From Promethearchaeota archaeon (GTDB taxonomy: Archaea > Asgardarchaeota > Lokiarchaeia > Sigynarchaeales > SOKP01): a DNA stretch of 11,996 bases. The translations under genes and the position numbers were made by a program. The stretch is taken from assembly GCA_030605085.1 (NCBI GenBank), contig JAUWBH010000182.1:1-11996 (forward strand), given 5' to 3'. The notes beneath the pieces were generated by a model, which was not told the origin of the DNA, did not search any database, and worked only from the letters and a program-made list of their open reading frames with translations. The first letter of the stretch is position 1. Every line of letters begins with the position of its first letter. Positions 6,312 to 11,996 of the stretch are shown one piece after another.

Positions 6312-7695
6312 GGAATATCGTATTGAGAAAGATGTTTTAGGAGAAATAAAAGTCCCCTCAAATGTATATTGGGGCGTTAACACTCAAAGAGCGATATTAA
6401 ATTTTCAAATAAGTAATAAGAAGTTCCCAAAAATTTTTATAAAATCTCTTGCGGAAGTTAAAAAAGCATGTCTACTAGTAAATTTAGAATTAGGTCTTAT
6501 AGATAAAGAGCTTGCCGATGCTATACTTCAAGCTACGAATGAATTGTTAGAAGAGGAAAAATATTACGACCAGTTTCTGATTGATGTATTTCAGACAGGT
6601 TCTGGTACACAAACAAATATGAATATGAATGAAGTGCTAGCAAACAGGGCAAATGAAATCTTAGGATTTCTATTAGGTAAGAAGCATCCTGTACATCCAA
6701 ATGACCATGTTAATAAATGTCAATCCTCTAACGATGTTATTCCTACTACTATGCATCTTTCCACTCTTCATAGTCTTCATGATAAATTATTGCCTGTTAT
6801 TGAGAAATTAATTAATACTTTAGATATTAAAATAAAAGAATTTGAGGGAGTAGTTAAAGTTGGAAGAACACATATACAAGATGCTGTTCCCATTCCTCTA
6901 GGGCTCGAATTTCAAGTTTACAAACGCCAAATAGAAACAAATCGACAAAGATTAAAGGATGCGATTAGTGAATTATATTATATATCGCTTGGAGGAACGG
7001 CACTTGGTACTGGTATTAATGCCCATCCAAAATTTGGTGAATTAGTTGCCAAAAGATTAGTAGAGATCAGTGGATTTCAGTTCAAAGTTAATCCTGTGAA
7101 AGCAGAAGGAATAGCCTCTCACAATACAATAGCAAATGTAAGCGCAAACCTACGCCTTTTAGCACTTTCTCTCATGAAAATGGCAAATGATATTCGCTGG
7201 ATGGGGAGCGGCCCTCGAGCAGGATTATCTGAATTAATATTGCCTTCTAACGAACCCGGATCTTCAATTATGCCAGGTAAAATAAATCCATCACAATCTG
7301 AAGCATTAATTCAAGTTTGTCTACAAGTAATAGGACATGATTCTATCATAACTGCTGGAGAAGCGTATGGAAGTATTCTAGATCTAAATGTGTGTAAGCC
7401 CGTGATGATATATAACCTACTTGATTCAATAGAAATATTGAGTGGTGGAATCCAATCATTTATAGATAAATGTCTTATAGATTTAAGGGCAAATAAGGAA
7501 CGGATAAACTCACAACTTCAGCGAATGTTAATGATAGTTACAAATCTCAGCCCATATATTGGATATGACAAATGTTCTGAAATTGCTCAAAAAGCATATA
7601 AGGAAGGGAAAACGATTAAAGAAATCGTATTAGAGATGGGATTAGAATTCAAAGAGGACTTAGATAAATTATTAGATCTTAAAAAAATGGTTTAA
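6304..7695 (+). CDS. fumC: Fumarate hydratase, class II
   Basis: The 463-residue protein is full length for class II fumarase, the oxygen-tolerant tetrameric enzyme that interconverts fumarate and malate without an iron-sulfur cluster. Marks include 'TGSGTQTNMNMNEV' (98-111), 'SSND' (141-144), the catalytic histidine region 'GRTH.QDA' (H190, equivalent to H188 of E. coli FumC), and 'GTALGTGIN' (231-239). The superfamily signature 'GSSIMPGKINP' (319-329) carries the catalytic serine S321. The residue after this signature is Gln (Q331), as usual for fumarases rather than aspartases, which supports the substrate call. The start codon overlaps the end of the SdhB-like gene by 8 nt, and the next gene follows after 17 nt, so the three genes are very probably one transcript. 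No missing residues or frame problems are seen. Confidence 0.95.
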   Translation: MSKEYRIEKDVLGEIKVPSNVYWGVNTQRAILNFQISNKKFPKIFIKSLAEVKKACLLVNLELGLIDKELADAILQATNELLEEEKYYDQFLIDVFQTGSGTQTNMNMNEVLANRANEILGFLLGKKHPVHPNDHVNKCQSSNDVIPTTMHLSTLHSLHDKLLPVIEKLINTLDIKIKEFEGVVKVGRTHIQDAVPIPLGLEFQVYKRQIETNRQRLKDAISELYYISLGGTALGTGINAHPKFGELVAKRLVEISGFQFKVNPVKAEGIASHNTIANVSANLRLLALSLMKMANDIRWMGSGPRAGLSELILPSNEPGSSIMPGKINPSQSEALIQVCLQVIGHDSIITAGEAYGSILDLNVCKPVMIYNLLDSIEILSGGIQSFIDKCLIDLRANKERINSQLQRMLMIVTNLSPYIGYDKCSEIAQKAYKEGKTIKEIVLEMGLEFKEDLDKLLDLKKMV

Positions 7696-7700
7696 AGGAG
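7694..7700 (+). promoter_or_regulatory. Ribosome binding site supporting a TTG start
   Basis: AAAGGAG at 7694-7700 overlaps the fumarase stop codon and lies 12 nt before TTG 7713. It is one of the few clear Shine-Dalgarno sequences in the window, and it supports the non-ATG start because the next in-frame methionine is residue 71, inside the conserved region. Confidence 0.6.
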
Positions 7701-7712
7701 TGGAACGAAATT

Positions 7713-8789
7713 TTGTCCGAGAAAATTAAAACTTTAGAAGAGGTTCGCGAGGCTGCTAGAGCTAAATTAAAGGGAATATGCGGAGTATATAGAATTTGCG
7801 ACGGTCTTGATACACGCTTATGCCAAGGACAAAGTTATGGAAGATCACTTGGAATTGGCGGAATTGGGAGTGGAGCTAGTTTTCGTAATAATATCTTAGC
7901 ACTGAAGAAATTAAAATTAAAAATGAGATTAATAGGATCCCATTTTGAACCGGATACAACTTATAATTTTTTTGGTAAGTCATTATCGATGCCAATAATG
8001 GCTGCAAGTGTTGCAGGAGTGAATAGTTTTGGTGGATATAGTGTTATTACTGAAAAAGAATTTTGTAGAGCTGTTATTTTAGGATGCAAAGAAGCAGGTA
8101 CATTAGGCTGGCAGGGTGATACTTACACTTATTCTCTTGAAAACTCGTATGGTATAGATGCAATAGCGGAAGCAGATGGTTATGGAGTAAAAATTGTTAA
8201 ACCAAGAGAGCAAGAAGTTATAATCCAATTTTTTAAAAAAGCAGAGGAAGCTGGTGCGATTGCTGTTGGAGTTGATGTTGATGGTTGTGGGTCATATATG
8301 ATGGCTAAACATAATAAACCTGTTTTTCGAAAAGATATTGAAGATTTAAAGGAATTAAAAGCATCTACTAACTTACCTTTTATTGTAAAAGGAATAATGT
8401 ATGTTGAGGATGCATTGAATGCTACCGAGGCGGGCGCGTCTGCGATTGTTGTATCAAACCATGGCGGTCGAGTTCTTGATCATACTCCCGGAACCGCTGA
8501 AATACTTCCAGAAATCGCGAAAGAAATTAAAGGAAAAACAAGAATATTAGTCGATGGTGGAATCCGTACCGGATGCGATGTCCTAAAAATGCTTGCTTTA
8601 GGAGCTGAAGCAGTCTTAATTGGACGAGACATAATTCGAGCTGCTGTAGGTGCAGATATTGAAGGTGTTCGTATTTATATGGAATATATTCAAAAGACTT
8701 TAGCTAAAGCAATGAAAATGACGAATTGTCAAAATCTTAATGAAATTGACTCTGAAATTCTTTTTATTAAAAAATACTTGACTTATTAG
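7713..8789 (+). CDS. FMN-dependent alpha-hydroxy-acid dehydrogenase/oxidase family protein
   Basis: The 358-residue protein is a TIM-barrel flavoenzyme of the (S)-2-hydroxyacid oxidase family, which oxidises 2-hydroxyacids to 2-oxoacids. Visible marks are 'PIMAASVAG' (94-102), K226 in 'PFIVKGI', the active-site 'SNHGGR' (H250, R253) followed by 'LDHTPGTAEILPEIA', and the FMN phosphate-binding 'DGGIRTG.D' (281-289) and 'LIGRD' (302-306). It belongs to the shorter form with an N-terminal cysteine cluster (C23, C29, C37 in 'CGVYRICDG....LC'), common in anaerobes, rather than classical glycolate oxidase. Those cysteines could be redox-active or bind a cluster or metal; this is not settled. Translation starts at TTG with a good upstream AAGGAG. 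The position after fumarase suggests a hydroxyacid linked to C4 metabolism (malate- or lactate-type), but the substrate and acceptor are unknown. Confidence 0.85.
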   Translation: MSEKIKTLEEVREAARAKLKGICGVYRICDGLDTRLCQGQSYGRSLGIGGIGSGASFRNNILALKKLKLKMRLIGSHFEPDTTYNFFGKSLSMPIMAASVAGVNSFGGYSVITEKEFCRAVILGCKEAGTLGWQGDTYTYSLENSYGIDAIAEADGYGVKIVKPREQEVIIQFFKKAEEAGAIAVGVDVDGCGSYMMAKHNKPVFRKDIEDLKELKASTNLPFIVKGIMYVEDALNATEAGASAIVVSNHGGRVLDHTPGTAEILPEIAKEIKGKTRILVDGGIRTGCDVLKMLALGAEAVLIGRDIIRAAVGADIEGVRIYMEYIQKTLAKAMKMTNCQNLNEIDSEILFIKKYLTY

Positions 8790-8833
8790 GAAAAGAAATT
8801 TCATATAGAAGATTTAATTAAGTAATTTTTTAA

Positions 8834-8866
8834 CTCAATATTAATAGATTGAGGAGTTCCCTCAAT
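8834..8866 (+). repeat. Alternative hairpins sharing one arm
   Basis: ATTGAGG (8848-8854) can pair with CCTCAAT (8860-8866) over a 5-nt loop. ATTGAG (8848-8853) can instead pair with CTCAAT (8834-8839) over an 8-nt loop. The two stems exclude each other, as in switch-like leader or attenuator structures, and they stand 45 nt after the hydroxyacid dehydrogenase stop. A simple bidirectional terminator is the plainer reading, but there is no following T-run on the plus strand. Confidence 0.35.
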
Positions 8867-9093
8867 AGTAGAAAAGTTTTCTCGTATCGAGAATGGGAGA
8901 GTATACCTGAGAGCCCGTCCAGCGCAGTTCTGGATAAAGATCCTTCGGAGTAGAAAAGCATTCCCAAATTCCGCAACGGTTGATGGGATAGAGGCATTCG
9001 GACTAATACCGCAAATAATACAACAAAACATCGTTGATAATATTATTTGAAATAATTTGAATACCATTTTATTCATTTTAATAGTCTGAAGTC

Positions 9094-9113
9094 AAGAAAA
9101 TTAATATTTTCTT
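9094..9113. repeat. Perfect inverted repeat upstream of the toxin-antitoxin promoter
   Basis: AAGAAAAT (9094-9101) and ATTTTCTT (9106-9113) are perfect complements separated by TAAT. The element lies about 37 nt upstream of the TATA-like box and 70 nt before the antitoxin start. It could be an operator for the ribbon-helix-helix protein or the end of the preceding transcript. It is made almost entirely of A and T, so chance is a real possibility. Confidence 0.3.
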
Positions 9114-9149
9114 AATATAAATATATAAGTGTATGTAAAGTATAGAAAT

Positions 9150-9160
9150 ATATTTTTATA
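9150..9160 (+). promoter_or_regulatory. Archaeal-type TATA box of the RHH-PIN operon
   Basis: ATATTTTTATA ends 23 nt before the antitoxin ATG at 9183, and its centre lies about 28 nt upstream. That is the archaeal TATA-to-transcription-start distance, so the mRNA would begin at or next to the start codon (leaderless). No Shine-Dalgarno sequence lies between, which fits this reading. Confidence 0.4.
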
Positions 9161-9182
9161 CCATTATTAATTTTAATTTATT

Positions 9183-9515
9183 ATGACTTCAAGAACTACA
9201 GTTGCGATTGATAAGGAATTAAGAAAAAAATTAAAAAAATTATCAGCTTGGTTAGACATAACTCAATCGGAAGTAATTAGACGGGCATTAGCGGTATATG
9301 AGAGGGAAATTTTTCAAACAAAAGAAGAACCAATCAAGGATAAAGAAGATAAGAATGATCAATCAATTGTCTTAATAAAAAATGTATTAAGAAATGCAAC
9401 TGAAACTATATGGAAAAAGGATCCCGAAAGAAAAGCTATACAACAAAAATTATCATCTGGAATTGAAACTATAGATGATTATATTTTAAATCATTGGAAA
9501 TCTGGGCTGGAATAA
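9183..9515 (+). CDS. Ribbon-helix-helix (CopG/VapB-like) antitoxin
   Basis: The 110-residue protein opens with a ribbon-helix-helix DNA-binding fold: a strand 'RTTVAID' (4-10), helix 'KELRKKLKKLSAWL' and helix 'TQSEVIRRALAVYERE' (27-42). Such proteins dimerise on operator DNA. The remainder (45-110) is charged and largely helical, as in antitoxins that wrap around their toxin. The stop codon overlaps the start of the PIN-domain gene by one base (TAATG), so the pair is translationally coupled in the antitoxin-then-toxin order. Autoregulation by the antitoxin or the complex is expected from the family. The likely promoter is the TATA box at 9150-9160, giving a leaderless transcript. A plain transcriptional regulator is the alternative, but the PIN neighbour makes an antitoxin much more likely. 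Confidence 0.82.
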   Translation: MTSRTTVAIDKELRKKLKKLSAWLDITQSEVIRRALAVYEREIFQTKEEPIKDKEDKNDQSIVLIKNVLRNATETIWKKDPERKAIQQKLSSGIETIDDYILNHWKSGLE

Positions 9516-9976
9516 TGACTTCTGGTAAGAAAAATCACGAAATAAACGATAAGAAAAAGAAATTGGCTGTTGATTCAAACATTTTCAGAAATCTCGATTT
9601 TATCAATTACTTAACATTATACAAATCAGAATTCCATATTTTTATACCAACAATCGTTCAATTAGAAATTGGATATTTTTATATAGCTCGTGGAATCTTA
9701 TGGGAAGATTTTAAAAGAGATATCCAAAAGTTCAATGGAATATGCTTAGAATGGGATAATGACTTTATCCCGGAAGTAATTCAATATGCCTTTTGGGAAA
9801 GACACCACCTTCCATTTAAGCAACATTTTCGTGATTTCATAATTGGTGTTGAGTGTAGAAATATTTCTGCTTCTCTAATTACATATAATAAAAACCATTT
9901 TACATGGTTAAAAGAAATTCAAATTTATAATCCAGAAGAATTTATACAGTTAGAGGAATCTAATAGAAATTTCTAG
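9515..9976 (+). CDS. PIN-domain ribonuclease toxin (VapC-like)
   Basis: Read from ATG 9515 the product has 153 residues, close to the usual VapC length of 130-150. A longer frame from ATG 9494 exists but would overlap the antitoxin by 22 nt. The TAATG junction at 9513-9517 favours the short form. PIN-domain acidic residues are in place: D20 in 'LAVDSNIF', E51 in 'QLEIGY', D107 in 'FRDFIIG', and the final 'LITYNKNHF' (121-129) with T123 and N125 where toxins carry a Thr and a polar or acidic residue. PIN toxins are Mg-dependent RNases that cut tRNA or rRNA and are held inactive by the antitoxin. The target here is unknown. The fourth acidic position is Asn rather than Asp, which is common in the superfamily, so activity is still expected. 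Confidence 0.8.
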   Translation: MTSGKKNHEINDKKKKLAVDSNIFRNLDFINYLTLYKSEFHIFIPTIVQLEIGYFYIARGILWEDFKRDIQKFNGICLEWDNDFIPEVIQYAFWERHHLPFKQHFRDFIIGVECRNISASLITYNKNHFTWLKEIQIYNPEEFIQLEESNRNF

Positions 9977-10032
9977 GGTTGAAATTTTAGGGAAAAAAAA
10001 TTAAGAGGTTATGCTATATAGGAATTAAATTA

Positions 10033-10662
10033 TTAATTTTTCGCTTTTTGAGCTTCTTTTTTCTTTTCTAATTTATCTGCGGCGAGTACTATTAACAAAC
10101 CAATAAATCCTCCCCAAAGAAAGGGCCAGATAATTTGAAGCCATAATAATTCAATGGGCATTAAAAATCTCGGTGGTGGATGCTGGGGATTAGCAGGAGT
10201 TGTCCGGACATAGTAAGAAAATGCAGCAGAAATCCATGTAAAAGCCCATGCTATAAAAGTTGCGATTCCTAACCATTTTCCTTTTTTATAAACTGATTTC
10301 TTTTTAAAATATGATATATATGTCTTCCAAATTATTATCACCATTACAGCAAAACTCGGCCATACGTGGATGTTGAAACTAGGACTTTCGCTCTCAAATG
10401 GTGGAACATTAAAGAAGATTGCCCCTATAAAACCCACCAATCCAGCAAACAATCCTAGAAAGTATAAGGTTGTCGCAAACCCTCCAAATGCTCTATGAGC
10501 TCGAAATAATATATCGTTGGACCTTAACAATCCAATTTTTTTCTTTTTAAAAGCGGCGTAACTTCCTGTAGCCGCCTGCACGGTTGCACACAAACAACCT
10601 ATCATTGTAATTATAGTATTAAATTCTGCGACTGTGTATGTAAGACCATTGACAGCAGCCAT
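10033..10662 (-). CDS. Five-helix integral membrane protein, possible haem-b type
   Basis: The 209-residue protein has five predicted membrane segments at about 14-38, 60-84, 98-118, 128-151 and 170-195, with a basic loop after helix 1 (KKKKIG) and a lysine-rich C-terminal tail. H56 in 'RAHRAFGG' just before helix 2 and H99 at the start of helix 3 are placed as haem axial ligands are in small b-type cytochromes; the overall 'R.HR..G' then 'H' plan recalls DUF4079/cytochrome b561-like families. A role as membrane electron carrier, perhaps linked to quinone, is an inference. It is on the opposite strand to the SdhB-like gene, about 3.7 kb from it, so a membrane anchor role for that complex is possible but unsupported by an operon. 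The start at 10662 has no Shine-Dalgarno site. A 51-codon ORF lies 56 nt upstream on the same strand. Confidence 0.65.
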   Translation of the reverse strand: MAAVNGLTYTVAEFNTIITMIGCLCATVQAATGSYAAFKKKKIGLLRSNDILFRAHRAFGGFATTLYFLGLFAGLVGFIGAIFFNVPPFESESPSFNIHVWPSFAVMVIIIWKTYISYFKKKSVYKKGKWLGIATFIAWAFTWISAAFSYYVRTTPANPQHPPPRFLMPIELLWLQIIWPFLWGGFIGLLIVLAADKLEKKKEAQKAKN

Positions 10663-10718
10663 TATATATCACATAATAATAAATTATTGGTATTTATTAG
10701 GTTTAGCCTACTTTACTA

Positions 10719-10874
10719 TTAATCTTCTAAATCGTCGTCTTCCGTATTGGTGAAATTACTCAATTCGCTTATATCATGAAATAAACAACATTCATTTGAA
10801 ATTTTATATTCATCCTCAATATTATTTGAACTGCTGGCTTTCCATTGCTTTAGATATTCTGTAAATCTTCTCAT
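10719..10874 (-). CDS. Small ORF of 51 codons, unknown function
   Basis: An ATG at 10872-10874 (minus strand) opens a frame closed by TAA at 10719-10721. The product begins 'MRRFTEYLKQWK', a basic amphipathic helix, has a Cys-Cys pair (C29, C30) and ends in a strongly acidic tail (EDDDLED). It lies on the same strand as the membrane protein gene and 56 nt before it, so it could be its co-transcribed small partner. An A/T-rich TATA-like run upstream on the minus strand (about 10911-10925) suits a promoter. There is no homologue I recognise and no ribosome binding site. A chance ORF in AT-rich DNA cannot be excluded. Confidence 0.4.
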   Translation of the reverse strand: MRRFTEYLKQWKASSSNNIEDEYKISNECCLFHDISELSNFTNTEDDDLED

Positions 10875-11230
10875 CGTTATATTTCATAACAAAACGAGTT
10901 ATTAAATATTTCATTTATATTTTATTAAAATTATTTTTAATATATTTTAACCAATGAATTCTTAAACAGAATTTATTGATTGACTTTGCCTTTCTTCCTG
11001 TGTATTGTATCCTTATTATCTCAAAATCATTTATTATTTGCTTTTTTTAGAAAATTAGTTTTTGTTATTTTTTATAAACGATATATTTTTGTAAGCTATT
11101 TTGTATTTATTTTTTTGAATAAAGTCTGAATAAAAAATGGACTAATAATCTTTAATATAGGATTTTTTCTTGCTTTTAATCAAGTAAATAATAAGAAATG
11201 TTTTAAGTTAAAATCTGGAGGTATGATTAA
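10875..11230. other. AT-rich intergenic stretch between divergent genes
   Basis: These 356 bases lie between the minus-strand small ORF and the plus-strand zinc-ribbon gene. I see no gene, RNA or clear repeat in them. They probably hold the two divergent promoters; the only definite element is the Shine-Dalgarno site at the right end. Confidence 0.5.
11217..11222 (+). promoter_or_regulatory. Strong Shine-Dalgarno site for the zinc-ribbon gene
   Basis: GGAGGT lies 8 nt before ATG 11231 and is the best ribosome binding site in the window. A closer ATG at 11223 leads to a stop after six codons, so the spacing decides for 11231. Confidence 0.65.
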
Positions 11231-11458
11231 ATGTTTTGTATGATTTGCCACTTATTTAAGAATAAACGGAAAAATCAATCATCTGGTGAGGACAAGCAAT
11301 ATCAGAGTAAATCCCATCGAAAGATAAAAAGTGGTTCCGATCAAAGGGATCAAATTTTTGTTGAAAAGACCAATTATTGTTCCAATTGCGGAGTTTCTTT
11401 ATTAAATGAAAGAGAACATGTTGAATATTGTCCCTATTGTGGTATTAGTGTAGAATAG
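11231..11458 (+). CDS. Small zinc-ribbon protein
   Basis: The 75-residue protein carries a C-terminal zinc ribbon with C50-x2-C53 and C67-x2-C70 ('YCSNCG' and 'YCPYCG'). A further C3-x2-C6 pair stands at the very N-terminus, followed by a long basic, Ser/Lys-rich and probably disordered middle (10-45). Small double-CxxC ribbons are frequent in archaea and usually bind nucleic acid or protein partners; no specific job can be read here. The strong Shine-Dalgarno site suggests good expression. The next gene, a DsrE-like protein, follows 143 nt later on the same strand; functional linkage is uncertain. Confidence 0.7.
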   Translation: MFCMICHLFKNKRKNQSSGEDKQYQSKSHRKIKSGSDQRDQIFVEKTNYCSNCGVSLLNEREHVEYCPYCGISVE

Positions 11459-11601
11459 TTTTACTATTTCTTAACATCTCAAAATTTTAGAAATTAATTG
11501 ATCTTTCAATCAAAAAAAATATGTGCATAAAAAAAGAAAATTGTAGGAAAATTCAATCTCAATCACCCAAAAAATTAAAAATTCAAAAAAGGTCTTAATA
11601 T

Positions 11602-11964
11602 ATGACTAAAACGATAAGCAAAACTATAACTATAATAATCAATAGAAGTCCTTATGGGGACGAATATGCTTTCAATGCGTTACGATTTGTAACAGCCCTC
11701 CTAGCAAATAAAGTTAAAGTAAACATCTTTTTATTAGGAGACGGTGTTTATGTTGCAGTAAAAAATCAAAAGCCTCCTAAGGATGCGACAAATATTCAAG
11801 AAATGTTGCAAAAATTCATAATAAATAGAGCTGAAATTAAAGTATGCGGTTTATGCACAAGGAGCAGAGGTATAGAAGGAAATCTACTCGATGGATGCTC
11901 TATTGGATCGATGTCGCAACTCGGGGAATGGGTTGCTGAAAGCGATCAAACTATTAATTTTTAA
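11602..11964 (+). CDS. DsrE/DsrF-like family protein
   Basis: The 120-residue protein has the DsrE fold plan: a first strand 'TITIIINRSPYGDE' (8-21), a helix 'AFNALRFVTALLA' (23-35), a strand 'VKVNIFLLGDGVYVA' (38-52), then 'KVCGLCTRSRGI' (80-91) and a final 'GEWVAESDQTINF' (108-120). C82 and C85, plus C99, are typical cysteines of this family. Members take part in sulfur relay (TusBCD, DsrEFH) or related sulfur-carrier roles in the cytoplasm. Many archaeal single-copy versions have no proven function. A weak AAGGT (11589-11593) precedes the ATG. No other sulfur-metabolism gene is in the window, so the family name is safe but the pathway is not. Confidence 0.8.
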   Translation: MTKTISKTITIIINRSPYGDEYAFNALRFVTALLANKVKVNIFLLGDGVYVAVKNQKPPKDATNIQEMLQKFIINRAEIKVCGLCTRSRGIEGNLLDGCSIGSMSQLGEWVAESDQTINF

Positions 11965-11984
11965 GAGAAATATTTTGAAGGAAA

Positions 11985-11996
11985 ATGAGATTTTTA
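11985..11996 (+). CDS. Possible start of a further gene, cut by the window edge
   Basis: An ATG at 11985 follows the DsrE stop by 20 nt and is preceded by AAGGA (11978-11982). Only four codons are visible (M-R-F-L), so this rests on spacing and the ribosome binding site alone. It would be co-transcribed with the DsrE-like gene. Confidence 0.25.

Larger units (their letters stand above)
8790..9182. other. Gene-free stretch with GC-rich, hairpin-rich island
   Basis: No convincing gene is seen in these 393 bases. The core 8891-9010 has 59 G/C out of 120 (49%), far above the flanks. Short perfect hairpins occur in series: 8848-8866, 8879-8893 (TTCTCG-TAT-CGAGAA), 8918-8934 (TCCAG/CTGGA), 8932-8943 (GGAT/ATCC) and 8971-8979 (CCG-CAA-CGG). 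The last is nested in TCCCA (8962-8966)/TGGGA (8984-8988). A 91-codon minus-strand ORF (8801-9076) covers it but has no recognisable domain. Candidate explanations are an unrecognised structured RNA, a long regulatory 3' end of the hydroxyacid dehydrogenase transcript, or a decayed mobile-element gene. I could not match it to tRNA, rRNA, SRP RNA or RNase P RNA. Confidence 0.4.

Noticed and set aside
6110..6383. Minus-strand ORFs of 83 and 64 codons over the SdhB-fumarase junction
   Set aside because: Opposite to two clearly conserved proteins and lacking any domain.
9000..9016. Similarity of 'CTAATACCGC' to a conserved 16S rRNA word
   Set aside because: Only about ten bases match, and the surrounding sequence does not follow 16S rRNA; no rRNA fragment could be supported.
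8801..9076. Minus-strand ORF of 91 codons across the GC-rich island
   Set aside because: No recognisable domain, no ribosome binding site, and the sequence looks shaped by hairpins rather than codons. A vague resemblance to transposase C-termini was too weak to call.
9494..9514. Seven extra N-terminal codons of the PIN toxin
   Set aside because: This start would overlap the antitoxin by 22 nt, whereas ATG 9515 forms a TAATG junction and gives a normal-length toxin.
11497..11513. Short hairpin after the zinc-ribbon gene
   Set aside because: Five base pairs in AT-rich DNA, followed by A-runs rather than T-runs on the coding strand, so not a credible terminator.

Overview
The window is an AT-rich stretch with compact genes, weak or absent Shine-Dalgarno sites on most genes, at least one AT-rich promoter that fits a leaderless archaeal start, and archaeal-type central metabolism genes. 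My best guess is a low-GC archaeon, plausibly of the Asgard (Loki-like) group; the domain is moderately supported, the phylum only weakly. No rRNA, tRNA or CRISPR array was recognised.

Layout. (1) Positions 2-2143: one reading frame encoding a helical-repeat protein fused to a nitrilase domain, entering from outside the window and cut by a single in-frame TAA at 509-511. (2) Positions 2224-2269: a nested dyad and a 10-nt-period direct repeat. They lie upstream of a two-gene run of a 2-oxoacid:ferredoxin oxidoreductase beta subunit (2351-3208) and an isocitrate dehydrogenase (3225-4427). (3) Positions 4475-5433, minus strand: two overlapping genes of unknown function that look like a known but uncharacterised bicistronic cassette. 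(4) Positions 5434-5906: a non-coding AT-rich stretch holding a long imperfect inverted repeat and a perfect 14-bp palindrome. (5) Positions 5907-8789: a tightly packed run of a truncated succinate dehydrogenase/fumarate reductase iron-sulfur subunit, a class II fumarase and an FMN-dependent 2-hydroxyacid dehydrogenase. (6) Positions 8834-9010: a GC-rich, hairpin-rich island of unknown nature. (7) Positions 9183-9976: a ribbon-helix-helix/PIN toxin-antitoxin pair. (8) Positions 10033-10874, minus strand: a five-helix membrane protein preceded by a 51-codon small ORF. (9) Positions 11231-11964: a zinc-ribbon protein and a DsrE-like protein, with a possible next start codon at the right edge.

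Taken together, isocitrate dehydrogenase, the oxoacid oxidoreductase subunit, the SdhB-like protein and fumarase cover successive steps of the tricarboxylic acid cycle (isocitrate, 2-oxoglutarate, succinate/fumarate, malate). The set is incomplete. The oxidoreductase alpha/gamma partner, the Sdh/Frd flavoprotein and the 2Fe-2S half of SdhB are absent from the window, and two of the iron-sulfur proteins have odd cysteine patterns. The most interesting points are the nonsense codon inside a repeat-nitrilase fusion, the half-length SdhB with a shortened cysteine motif, the unknown bicistronic cassette next to a long inverted repeat, and the structured GC island after the hydroxyacid dehydrogenase gene.
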